Part shown: positions 1 to 9,108 of the stretch, piece after piece
Position numbering within the stretch: the first letter of the stretch is position 1
How the letters are laid out: every line of letters begins with the position of its first letter
Position numbers and translations under genes: made by a program
Origin: Pleurotus ostreatus/Saccharomyces cerevisiae fusant
Taxonomy: Eukaryota > Opisthokonta
Reading direction: 5' to 3'
NCBI GenBank assembly: GCA_024196135.1
Contig: JAMQCK010000676.1
Location: 1 to 17,929, forward strand
DNA: 17,929 nt
The notes under the pieces: generated by a model
The model's input: the letters and a program-made list of their open reading frames with translations, nothing else
Database searches by the model: none
Told to the model about the DNA's origin: nothing

Positions 1-1038
1 GCAGTTGTGCGATACGTCGAGGGTAGACAGCGTCATGAGATCGCAGATGGCCAGAGGCAGCTCAGCGATTTTGTTTGCATGGATCTAACACTAACTTCAG
101 CACCCGAGTAAAGGGATGAGGTGTGATAACGCACGTCAAGCACTTTGAGCGATCCGAAGAGCGACAACTCTGGCTGAATCTCCACGATGTCATTGTTGAA
201 GGCTTTCAGGACCTCCAAATCCTGCGCTTCAAACCACGCCGTCTCCTGATCGGCAGGCTTTCCCTTTCTCGGGGGCGCGGGGGGCAATGGGGGTTCTTCC
301 GGAACGCTCTTGAGCGGCGCAGGCGTGAGGCCGAGGTGGATCTCAAAGAGCGCGGAGGGGATGCAGGGAAGAGATCGAGCAACAATGTTGAGCGAGCCTG
401 TAATGATACGCTTCATTATTGAGTGCAGCGACGCGGGTGCGGGCGGGCATATATCTACCTGTGCTCCGTGCGCGCTCGATCGTCTCGCGCAGGGACAAGC
501 GGCCAAGGATGTCCTCTTCGATAGGTGGTGGCGCATCGGGGATCGCATCCTCGAGATTCTCGGACGGAGATGCCGCCACCGAGCGCTGCGCCTTCTTTGC
601 CTCGGCGCGCTTGAGGGCAATCTGTTCACGGATGGATAACTGGGGCTTCGAGCTGCTGGAGGCTTCTTTCTGGGGCGATGCTGGGCGCTTCAAGGGCGAT
701 GGGCCGCGCGACGGACCCCGCTTTGTGGGCGAGGCGACGCGCTTGGGGGTCGCGCTCTTTCCGGGCGTCGGGGATCGTGGATTGGTCGCCCGTACTGGTG
801 AAGCAGGCTGAGATTTCGTCCGCGCTCTACTCGCGGGTGCAGCCAGTCCATTGCCAGTCGCTGGCTTTCCTGTTGCTCCAGGTGCGGCTGGCGTTCGTGG
901 TGTCGCCGGGCTTCTTGGCGTCCGGGGTGTTGTCGATCCTACACTTGACTGAACGCGCGATCTGACAGGCGTCCCTCGGATTGGGGGATCCACTTTCAGA
1001 TTCTGCCCTCTTGATGAGGGCTGAGGAATTCGGGACAT
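1..1038 (-). CDS. LRRC40-like leucine-rich-repeat protein, 5' part (C-terminus beyond left edge)
   Basis: Exons complement(<1..84, 135..397, 459..1038). Both introns (50 and 61 nt) are GT-AG and restore the frame. ATG is at 1038. Residues 1-130 are a Ser/Pro/Thr/Ala-rich, probably disordered region with many S/T-P-x-K/R sites. Around residues 130-160 is a basic, helix-like stretch (LSIREQIALKRAEAKK). Then follow SLRETIERARSTG, the segment with SLPCIPSALFEIHLG, and a Trp-containing block (ETAWFEAQDLEVL) leading into leucine-rich repeats (LKVLDIHANKIAELPL, then LSTLDVSHN). The order 'W..x..DL..L..NN.I', 'L.VLDIH.N.I..LP', 'L..LDVSHN' resembles the start of the LRR array in LRRC40. LRRs usually mediate protein-protein binding, so no enzymatic role is implied. 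The sequence ends inside the repeats, so family assignment rests on the N-terminal third. It could instead be another fungal LRR protein of the same broad class. Confidence 0.8.
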
Positions 1039-1334
1039 GATTGTGCGGGAATGAGATGAAGGGAGGAAGGATAAGTCTTTCTTCTATCAGAAAGTGGCGA
1101 ATGCCTGGACACGGCCCGCCCGTCCCGGAAGTACCTGAAGGTCAAAGTCCAATCACACAGTTTGAGGACTTTAGCGAGAGCATACTTGCAAAACAAGGTT
1201 TCAAAAAACGAAAAGGAGGAGAAGAACATATCAGGTCAGAGGACTTGTACTTCTGACGATGAACCCTTGTAGGGTAGGGGCAATATTGGGTAAGTACTGT
1301 TTCCGAGTCAAGGTATACTGTAGTCTTTCTAGAG
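1039..1334. other. Intergenic region between the LRR gene start and the phosphatase stop
   Basis: This 296-bp stretch separates two minus-strand genes. It should hold the phosphatase 3' UTR and the LRR-gene promoter. The reading frames here are short and lack family features. No RNA gene, repeat or clear core-promoter motif was seen. Confidence 0.6.
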
Positions 1335-2132
1335 TCATGGTGAATTACTTCCCTTTACAACCATACTGACTTCAGCCATAGTCTCGACCTGTTCTTTTAC
1401 CCTGTGCTTCCCCCGTAGAGCCCGTATGCGCTGCGCCAGTGCAACACTCAGCCGTTTCGACGCTGGCACCGGCTTGAATTTCTTGGCGTACTCTTCTAGC
1501 TGAAGACGGAAGCCCAGATTGGGACATACGACGTTGCGCCGCTGGCGAATCCAATCTATGACTTCCTCCGAAAGCATGCCAGGTTTTGGCGTTGAAGTGG
1601 CAAGCAGGTACGCGCAGACCACTGTGGCACTCCGGCTGATGCCCTGTACGCAGTGGACCTGGGGATGAAGTCAGTCTCGTCAGGGAAAGCGTTTGTGTAG
1701 TGAGTGGTCATCCTTCAGGCTGTTTAATGAGCTGAAGCCAACATCTGAGTGCGTACGCCACAAATGAATACTCACCAGCACCTTATTATGCTCGTTCTCC
1801 GCCAATGCCCTCCTGATGTATTCCGTCGTCTCATCTAGCCGGCTGAGGATGTCCTCTCCAGTGTTATCCAACAGCTTTACATGCAACCGATTCTCCGCTG
1901 CTATCCTCGCGGGCAGCATGGGCTCCATCTCGAGCACGGAGACAACGTGTGTGATGCCGAGGCGCGCGAGCGTGTCTTCGTCTCGAGCGGTAAAGTAATC
2001 AGATAGGTACAGTCGAGGGGTTATCAGACTCGCAGTGCGCCCAAAGCGCGCGTCGCCGTCGGTGGAGATGTGGGACGTCGCGGCGCGGTAGGCCAGCTGC
2101 CAGTTCTGGGAGGCGGCTGAGGGTGTTTTCAT
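1335..2132 (-). CDS. Dual-specificity protein phosphatase (atypical DUSP)
   Basis: Exons complement(1335..1658, 1776..2132), 226 aa. The single 117-nt intron (gtgagt...cccag) must be removed to create the active site: the joined sequence reads KVLVHCVQGISRSATVVCAY, which contains the P-loop signature HCxxGxSRS. Cys of HC is the expected nucleophile and the following Arg binds phosphate. Upstream, 'ITPRLYLSDY', 'GITHVVSV' and the acidic segment LLDNTGEDIL match the DUSP core, with an Asp there the likely general acid. Downstream, PNLGFRLQLEEY is the usual C-terminal helix. ATG 2132 is the first in-frame ATG that keeps the whole domain; a GTG-initiated extension to 2168 is open but unlikely in a fungus. 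There is no zinc-binding tail of the YVH1 type, and the C-terminal ~40 residues are basic and unassigned. It presumably dephosphorylates Ser/Thr/Tyr on a protein, but the substrate is unknown. The intron is longer than nearly all others here. Confidence 0.9.
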
Positions 2133-2393
2133 GTGGATTGCGAGCGAGGCTTCGCGTAGTGTTCTCACTGAGGGTAGTCCAAAACTTCAAAGAGGAAGCG
2201 GCGTAGCAGACGGCCAGTTTAGCGCACAGTTGGTGGTGGCAGTCGCAAGTTCAGGCGCCAGCGGGTCCTGTAGGTGGCTGTGTAAAGCGGCTGATGCCGA
2301 GCCACGTGCTCTCACGTGTGTTCGAATTCCAGTTCGCGGGGAGCAACGGCGAAGGCGAGGCTGCCGATTGCGTTTTTGCTCTGATCCACCATC
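2133..2393. promoter_or_regulatory. Divergent promoter region with two CACGTG E-boxes one helical turn apart
   Basis: This 261-bp gap lies between the start codons of the phosphatase (minus) and the 2H phosphoesterase (plus). Two perfect palindromic CACGTG hexamers sit at 2303-2308 and 2313-2318, spaced 10 bp start to start, so they would face the same side of the helix. CACGTG is the classic site for bHLH factors (Cbf1/Pho4/USF type in fungi). Binding here is inference. No TATA box was obvious. Confidence 0.5.
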
Positions 2394-3350
2394 ATGAGTG
2401 TGTCGCAAGTAGTGAACCCGCTTGCAGGGCTCCTGAATATGACCGATGGGACCGAGGTAACGCACCTTTTCATGATATCAGAGCGCGGTAATAAGGATCA
2501 ACGCGTACAGTTAGCCATCCAAAAGTTGTACGAAGACCATCGGCGTACTGGCTACGACGAAGGTCGAACGGCATTCCTTTCTCCTACCCTTCCTCGGAAT
2601 CTCCGCGTTGATTCCATCCTTGCCGCCCTCGAAAAAGCGCGCGCTCAGCCGGCCCCTGACCTCGACCAAATCGACACTCGCCAATGTCTTACCCTTGTTG
2701 CCATTCCTGCACCTAGCGTGATAGCCCTTGGGCAGAGAATCCAAGCACGTCTGAAGGCCGTTGCACCAAACCTGTGGCTCGCGCCAGCGAGCAATATGCA
2801 TATCACGCTCCTCGAGCTCGTCGTGGCGAAGACGGAAATGGATGTAGAACAGGCAATCCAGAAGCTCGGCAGTGAGGTGGTAGAGAAGCTCGTTGGCTAC
2901 CCAAAGGCGCACCCGACGCGGCTCGTACGACCACGATTGAACATCGACCTCGGAGGCCTCGCGCTGAGCTTCGTGCCCGAGGCGAGAGGGACAGAGGTTG
3001 CGGAGGAACTCCCTTACACATACTTGCATATGCGCCGCGACCTGTACGCGCTGGCGGGCGAAGCAGGGAACACGCCACAGGCGCGTTACGCGGTGCCCAG
3101 TGCGCATATCACGCTCGCGCGGTTTGTGAGCGAGGAAGACTTCGTCGCGCCCGCTGAACAGGAGAAGGAGAGGGTAGCGGCGAGAGAGAAGGTCGTCGAG
3201 TTTGTGCAATTGGTGGACGCGATAAACGAGGAGTTGGGAGCGTCAGATCTGGCGTGGACCGTTGGCGAGGCAGGAGTGGAGCTGAGGCGCGGGAGAACGT
3301 GGTACGGTGGCGGAGACGTAGTCTGCCGCGCCGGAGGGACCAATATCTGA
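2394..3350 (+). CDS. 2H phosphoesterase (RNA ligase / cyclic nucleotide phosphodiesterase-like)
   Basis: The frame is open from ATG 2394 to TGA 3350. Two HxTx motifs, both HITL and about 100 residues apart (first His codon at 2799, second at 3105), are the hallmark of the 2H superfamily. In this fold the paired histidines catalyse hydrolysis of 2',3'-cyclic phosphate or ADP-ribose cyclic phosphate bonds, or 2'-5' ligation. Motif contexts are SNMHITLLEL and PSAHITLARF. The tail RRGRTWYGGGD resembles the C-terminus of fungal members. A likely in-frame intron at 2457..2510 (54 nt, gtaacg...gtacag) would give join(2394..2456, 2511..3350), 300 aa, with catalytic His118 and His220. Removing it places NPLAGLL.. 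closer to the KLYEDHR helix. Without splicing the protein is 318 aa. There is no signal peptide, so it is probably cytosolic or nuclear. The substrate is unknown; tRNA-splicing end processing is possible but not shown. Confidence 0.88.
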   Translation: MSVSQVVNPLAGLLNMTDGTEVTHLFMISERGNKDQRVQLAIQKLYEDHRRTGYDEGRTAFLSPTLPRNLRVDSILAALEKARAQPAPDLDQIDTRQCLTLVAIPAPSVIALGQRIQARLKAVAPNLWLAPASNMHITLLELVVAKTEMDVEQAIQKLGSEVVEKLVGYPKAHPTRLVRPRLNIDLGGLALSFVPEARGTEVAEELPYTYLHMRRDLYALAGEAGNTPQARYAVPSAHITLARFVSEEDFVAPAEQEKERVAAREKVVEFVQLVDAINEELGASDLAWTVGEAGVELRRGRTWYGGGDVVCRAGGTNI

Positions 3351-3995
3351 TGGTAGAGCAGCAATATAATCAGTATGGCAAGGTTGGGCGGCTGACAAGC
3401 TGAGCATAGTGCAACCAGAGTCACAGAGTTGCTGCGAACGCTCACCGCACCTTCAGTAGTCAAACCTTCCGTTACCCTCGCCGCTGTCATCAGCTCGAAG
3501 ACCGGAAATTGCACGTACAGTCAAGGACGACTTGAATGGATTACTACATGCATTGCTGGTAACTACATTCAGGCGATAACCATGTGCGATCCATCGCTCT
3601 TCCGCGGACCATCAGGTTGCGACACAAGAGTATCCCGACCAAGCATCGCTGAGGATGGCTGTGCTAGCGCAAGGTGAACGCATTGCCGTTTGGATTGGTC
3701 GTCATCAAGAGCGTCAGAGACCCGGTCGCCGAACGGAGACTCAGCCTGAAAAGAATGGATCTGTCGCCACTGCCCTCCAGCTCGTACCGCCACTCCCTCC
3801 TCCATGCAGGTTCAAGACCCAAAAGGGTTCCTTGGAAGGCGATAGTGGCATTAGCAGCCACTGAAGTACGAGAGGACGAGATTTAAGGCGAAGAGGTAGC
3901 ATTTGGGGGCCTCAGGGTTCGCTGGCCGCAGATAGCTGACTTTTGCCTTGCCAGACGCTCGTGAAGACGAATCGAACGCTTGCTAACAAGCCGAC
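3351..3995. other. Convergent intergenic region, no gene supported
   Basis: The 2H gene and MED4 point toward each other across this 645-bp gap, which is long for this compact region. Several frames of 60-80 codons stay open on both strands, but most lack an ATG start and none shows family motifs. The best candidate is on the minus strand between 3664 and 3860, preceded by a plausible splice acceptor (..tacttcag), but I could not find a convincing upstream exon. The gap must include two 3' UTRs. Confidence 0.5.
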
Positions 3996-4843
3996 TCAGA
4001 GGTCGGGGTTGAGATCCAGGTCGTCGAGGAAATCGAGGCTGATTTGGGAGGGTTGCGCGTGCAGGTCCTGGCGATAGGGATTAGCGCCGTGGCCTTGTCT
4101 GCCCGCTTCCTGTCCGGGTGTGCGGGCGTCTGGTGCTGTACAAGGGGTCAGCACTGTCGTGAAAGTACAGCAAAACAGATCGTAGACGTACGTCTTCCGA
4201 CCGAGTGTGTCTCGCCGAGCGGGCCCAGCGAGCCGTCCAGCCCCAGCCGTCCCAGGCGCATCTTGACCTCGTTTGGGAATGGGGGATTGAAGGTCTGCGT
4301 TGGCTTTGGAGGGGGGCCTCCTGGCGCTGGCGGTGGTGGCTCTTCGAAGTTGGGAGGGGCGGATGAGAAGGTGCTGATGTGCTGGGCGTATGCGAGCAGC
4401 TCAGGGTACGGGATGGCACCTGCGGGTATATAAGCCCCCATATACGGATGAGAGGGGAGCGATTACGCACCTTCTCGAGCCTGCTCTATGGCCTTGAGTC
4501 GTTCGTCGCCTTCGCGAAGGATGCCCTCGAGCGCGCGCTTGTCCTCCTCAAGCGTCACGCATACTTCGCGCCATCGCGCGTCAAGCTCCAGTATTTCGGC
4601 CGCAAGCACTTCGATCTGGCGCTGCTTGACCTGATGCGCGTACGCGACGCTGACCGCGCGCGATAAACGCTCGTTGCAGGCGACGAAGGCTTCGGCGGAA
4701 GGGGGTGGGTGGGTCTTGCCCTGTGCGGGTGCGAGCGATGCGAAGAGTTTGTGGGCCAGTGCTTGTAACTCTTCCAAAGGTTGCAGCAGCTGCTCGGACA
4801 TCGAGGACGGCTGCCCGTTGATCTCGTTGAGATCGTTCATCAT
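3996..4843 (-). CDS. MED4: Mediator complex subunit 4
   Basis: Exons complement(3996..4135, 4192..4419, 4471..4843), 246 aa; introns of 56 and 51 nt. MED4 is a middle-module subunit of Mediator, which links gene-specific activators to RNA polymerase II in the nucleus. The N-terminal ~125 residues are a long charged helix region (LQPLEELQALAHKLF; HQVKQRQIEVLAAEILEL; GDERLKAIEQAREG) suited to the known MED4-MED9-MED7 coiled-coil contacts. Next comes the family signature AIPYPELLAYAQHIS followed by SAPPNF, a Pro-rich linker, then PPFPNEVKMRLGRLGL and GETHSVGR. The last exon gives an acidic Asp/Leu tail (LDFLDDLDLNPDL) typical of fungal MED4. Two adjacent ATGs are at 4843 and 4840; the frame extends upstream only to a non-ATG codon. 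It is transcribed divergently from the CLC gene only 72 bp away. Confidence 0.92.
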
Positions 4844-4915
4844 GGTTGGAAGCAAGGAATATAGGGCGCGTCGCGTGCGAAACGCGTCTTGTTCTCAACG
4901 TCGACTACGGCGGCT
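4844..4915. promoter_or_regulatory. 72-bp bidirectional promoter between MED4 and the CLC gene
   Basis: Only 72 bp separate the two start codons, so both 5' UTRs and core promoters must be compressed here or overlap the genes. The sequence is CpG-rich and includes ACGCGT at 4882-4887, identical to the MluI cell-cycle box bound by MBF in ascomycete yeasts. There is no clear TATA box; 'aatata' at 4858-4863 is the only AT-rich patch. Confidence 0.5.
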
Positions 4916-7900
4916 ATGACGGCCCCGGAACACCCTGAGGGCGCCGGCTGGCGCGACGAGGAACTCTTTGAGCTCGATGCTGATGGACGTCTGCGTGATG
5001 TGCACGCTACCGCGCCGGCGAAGTACACCGATGGAAGCTCTATTGACTGGTTCGCCGAAGAGGCCCTCGCGCGGGCGCGCACTCAGATGCTGCACTCGCA
5101 ACATGGGATACGAGGATTCCTGCTACCTGCGATGGACGCGGCGCGGATGTGGTTCGTGGTGATTCTGACTGGTGTGAGCATCGGCGTCGCGGGCGCTTGG
5201 CTGGATGTTCTAGTCAAATGGTGCGTCCATACATGTTGTCCTGCTCCCGTACTATGCTGACTGTGTGAGAAGGCTCGCAGATCTGAGGGAAGGCCGCTGC
5301 ACCTATGGCTTCTTCTACAACCAGCCGGCATGCTGCTCGGGCTTGGATCGTGCGTCAATATCGTCTCTGTGGCGCGCAAGAGCTCATCTCTTGTTTCCCT
5401 CGCGAAGCTGGCGAATTATGCACGGAGTGGAAGTCATGGAGTGCCTTCTTGAACGTGCGGATGATAGGTGCACAAGCCATTCTCCAGTCCACCATCTACG
5501 TCGCGCTGGCTGTATGTGCGTCCTACCTGCGCCCGAGCCTCCTGCTCACCCAGACACAGATTGTGTTCGCCGCAAGCGCTGCCATCCTTGTACAAAGCTA
5601 TGCGCCATAGTGCGTTTCAGGGCTTCTTTCCTCGATCCACGCTTACGCCTGCACAGTGCGTTCCATACTGGAAGTACGTCGGCTATCGTTTGCGGAGGTT
5701 GCGTACTTACGATGGGCGCAAGTCCCCGAAATCAAGGCTGTATGTCTTTCTACGCTCCGATGTCGAAGGTTCGCTAATTTATGCGACAGATCCTCAGCGG
5801 ATACGTCCTCGACGCCTTCCTGACACCGTGGACCCTTCTCATCAAAGCTCTTGGTCTGGCACTATCTGTCGCCTCGGGACTGGTTCTGGGAAAGGAGGTA
5901 TGTATGATGCCCAATATCATCTCTCTTTCTGACATATCTTCAGGGCCCACTCGTACATGTAGCTTGCTGCATAGCGACCCTGCTTTCCCGCTTATTCAGT
6001 CAATTCAAGAACAATGAAGGTAAGCGGCAGCTCTGGTGAACGCCTTGCAGACGCTGATGTTGTCAGCCGAAAAGCGGAAGATGTTGGCCGCTGCAGCTGC
6101 GGCAGGCGTTTCTGTCGCTTTCGGTAGCCCTTTGGGCGGTGTGTTATTTGGCTTGGAAGGTACGCTCACGATGAAATACGCGTTCTGCATATCTGACGTG
6201 CGACAGAGTTGGACACCTTCGCGAAGGAGTTCGACGTTATGTGGCGAGGCTTTGTTGCGTCCGCCGTCGCCGCTGTCGCCTTACAGTACATCGACCCATT
6301 CGGTACTTCGAAGTTGGTGCTATTCCAGGTAGGGAGCAGACGTACCGATTGACTTCACGAGCTAAACCTTTGTACAGGTCACCAGCGGCAGCGATACGTG
6401 GCAAGGCTTCGAGATGGTACGTTTGCCAGCTGCGTGCATGAACACGTTTCGTGCTGATCAAGGTATCGATTCGCAGTTCCCCTGGCTTGCATTGGGCGTC
6501 ATCGGCGTAATCACCACAGTTTTCGAGAGGCTATGAGCGGGAGCTGACGACTTGATACTCAGGGTGTCTTGGGATCTCTCCTCATCAAGCTGAACGTGCA
6601 GGTAGCATTGCTGAGACGCTACAGCCTGATTCACGAATACCCGGTACTGGAAGTTATCGGCGTGAGCGCCGTGACGGCCGCTGTCAGCTTTTTGGTGAGC
6701 TTTACCTCGACTCCATGGCAGCGCTCGATACTGACACTCCCCAGATCGTGTTCTGTCGGTACGTTTCGTCATCACGCCGGAAACGAGGCTGCCAATGCTG
6801 AACTTACTTGCCAGTGTACAGATGGCGGAGCTAGTCGCGAACTTGTTCCAAGAGTGCGATCCCAATAGAGGCGATTATCATGGATTGTGCAAGTGAGTCT
6901 ATTGTGGCATGAAGGAAGGTGTCATCCTGAACAGCATCTTAGCCCTACAGCGCTCTGGGAAAACGTATTCTTGCTATCGTTGACGGCGGGGATAAAGCTG
7001 GTGCTGACGTCGTGGACTTTTGGGATGATGGTGTGTGAAAGTGCATCGCGCGAACCTTACAGACTGACGAAGACGAGCGTAGGTGCCAGCCGGTATATTC
7101 ATGCCCACCATCGCCATCGGTGCATGCCTTGGACGGGCAATGGGATTGATCATGTTGGTCGTGTCGGTCAAGTCGACGAGTCAAAGCTGACGTTGATGTT
7201 CAGGCAAGACGTGCAGCGATGGTACCCTGACGCGTGGATGTTCACCTCATGTCCTCCGGACCCCAGCGTACGTTGTATCTCGCCAGGCTTCTATGCAGTG
7301 GTCGGAGCGGCGGCGATGCTGGGTGGGGTCACTAGGATGACGAGTGCGTGTCTTTCGCTGTCAGAAATCGCATTCACTGACCAAGCTATAGTCTCCATCG
7401 TCGTCATTCTGTTCGAGGTACGCAACGCGAACATAGTGTCCATGTCCCCTCTGACCATTCTATTTTCAGCTCACCGGCGCTCTTTCGCACGTCGTGCCCA
7501 TCATGGTCGCCGTCATGACTGCCAAGATGGTCGGCGACGCGCTCGGGTCGGACGGTATCTATCCCGTCTGGATCGCGTTGAGACGATACCCATGGCTACC
7601 ACCCGTGGACTACAAGGACAAGGGCGCCACTGGCGCAAGCTTCATGCGCAGCGCGGAGGATGTCGTATGCTTAGAAGATGGCGAGCGCTCCATTGGAGAG
7701 CTTGGTGAGTGCATGAATCAACGAACGACGACCAATTGTTGAACGAGCAACCGCAGAACGCCTGGCGACGGAGAAGTCCTTCAACGGCTTCCCTGTGCTC
7801 GCGAAGGGGAGACTTATGGGATACGTGGAGCGGGAGAAACTGCTATCTGCCATCAGTGAGTGGTAGCCAAGTTGCCTAATATCCCTCATATAACTCGCAC

Positions 7901-8258
7901 CCAGGACATTTGGAAGGCGATACCTCTCGCAAAGCGTTGTTCTCTAATCCTAAACGGGAAGCGGAGGAGACGGAGAATGCGGTCGATCTGACCGCCCTGC
8001 TTGAGCCTTCCATGCTGTTCCTGCGCCAGGATACACCCCAGGAAGTCGTGATCAGCATGTTCCAGAAGCTGGTGAGCAGCCTGTTTACCAGTAGCGTCCT
8101 GCTGTGCTTCTAAGCTTTTTTTCTTGACATAGAACTTGCGTCGAATACTTTTTACGCATGCAGGTGGATTATTTGCAGGGTTGGTGACGAAGTCAGATAT
8201 CGTCGCACTTTTAAACAGGCATTTCCCGCATGCAGCAGCGCTCGCGGAGCATCCGTAG
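4916..8258 (+). CDS. CLC-type chloride channel / Cl-/H+ exchanger with C-terminal CBS pair
   Basis: 22 exons: 4916..5220, 5273..5349, 5408..5609, 5657..5673, 5723..5739, 5790..5897, 5944..6019, 6067..6159, 6207..6328, 6378..6416, 6477..6506, 6563..6694, 6745..6758, 6815..6892, 6943..7030, 7083..7153, 7204..7343, 7392..7417, 7470..7704, 7757..7855, 7905..8071, 8133..8258. They total 2262 nt and encode 753 aa. All 21 introns are GT-AG, 46-61 nt. Order: acidic N-terminus, first membrane helix ([20 protein letters not shown]), HTGIPE at residues 198-203 in place of the usual GSGIPE, gating Glu242 in GKEGP, Glu-Glu 298-299 in GLEEL (second Glu is the expected proton glutamate of exchangers), GIFMP, then two CBS domains (about 595-660 and 690-750). 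Both glutamates favour an exchanger of the ClC-3/4/5/Gef1 type in Golgi, endosome or vacuole membranes. ATG 4916 is chosen because the upstream frame starts only with TTG. Very high intron density and several exons under 40 nt. Confidence 0.93.
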
Positions 8259-8562
8259 TGTTTTGTGGTTTCTTTCTGTGTAATATATGGTGTCTGGGTT
8301 GGGTCATCCGCGAGAACGTTGATGTCACGTAAGTCTCGATCACGAGAAAGATGCATTCTGGTCGACTCGACGGGCATGAGGCGTGCGCCACAAAAGATTG
8401 GGGTAGGATAAAAGCACCCAGCGTATTCCCCTCATCATCGCTGGTCATCGCCTTCGATATTGCGCTCGCACAAAGCGGGTTGATCGACAACGGTACGTGT
8501 ACTACACTGAAAACTATGTCTTCGCTGATATGAGGACGTAGTTGACGTGGTGTCCGCCTGGC
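8259..8562. other. CLC 3' flank and 5' leader of the next gene, with a candidate 5' UTR intron
   Basis: No coding segment is supported here. A well-formed intron candidate lies at 8493..8541 (49 nt, GTACGT donor, GCTGAT-like branch, ACGTAG acceptor) just upstream of the next gene. In the frame that continues into that gene, the preceding exon has a TGA and no later ATG, so the intron would sit in the 5' UTR. Confidence 0.4.
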
Positions 8563-9108
8563 ATGTACCTGTTCATCGTACTATATGCCTACAAGGTCGA
8601 AAACCAGCGGATTCAAGGGCTGTATCACTGGGCGTTGCTCCCGCACGCCACAGAGGATCTGGACGCACGCTCCCTAATTCCAGCGACGGTGTACCAGATT
8701 ACGAATGAGGGAGATGGGAACTGGAAAACCGACCACAGACGTGTAAACGTCTTGAATACGGACCGCATGATTGGCTTCGTTCGCCTTCCGGAGGTGAAGA
8801 CGATCACGGAGGAGACCATGTCACAGTTCATCTCCGAATTGCCAGCTACGCATGACAGGGAGTCGTACCCACGGGACGCTCAGCATTGGTCTTGTGCTTG
8901 GTGGGCGATTAGGGTCATACGGTCGTTCATCGACGCGGGGATCATGGACAACCCCTTCCCGTTCCGGATCGGGGGCGACGAGTGGTTCGAGAAGTTCAAG
9001 CAGCGCGTGCAGGCTCGGGGAATGACGCTTGAGGGTCGCAGCTTTCAGGTCATGGCGCGTCTTGATAGCGGGGGACGAGATATGTCGAGCGTCATTGTGG
9101 ATCTCTAA
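8563..9108 (+). CDS. Uncharacterised Trp-rich fungal protein
   Basis: 181 aa from the first good ATG at 8563 to TAA at 9108; the frame is also open upstream to 8542, where a splice acceptor probably lies. I do not recognise a named family with certainty. It resembles small Agaricomycete proteins that begin with a beta-strand like YLFIVLYAYK, then a YHWALL motif, and later a Trp/Cys segment (HWSCAWWAIRVIRSFIDAG). The protein is soluble, with no signal peptide or membrane helix. The C-terminal third is basic and helical (WFEKFKQRVQARG). Codon use looks coding throughout and no intron interrupts it. It converges on the kinase gene downstream with 138 bp between stops. Function unknown; the conserved Trp/Cys block might be a binding pocket, but this is inference. 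Confidence 0.7.
   Translation: MYLFIVLYAYKVENQRIQGLYHWALLPHATEDLDARSLIPATVYQITNEGDGNWKTDHRRVNVLNTDRMIGFVRLPEVKTITEETMSQFISELPATHDRESYPRDAQHWSCAWWAIRVIRSFIDAGIMDNPFPFRIGGDEWFEKFKQRVQARGMTLEGRSFQVMARLDSGGRDMSSVIVDL

Noticed and set aside
2511..3209. Minus-strand 232-codon frame
   Set aside because: It overlaps the 2H phosphoesterase, whose two HITL motifs and family tail fix the coding strand. The antisense product has no motif.
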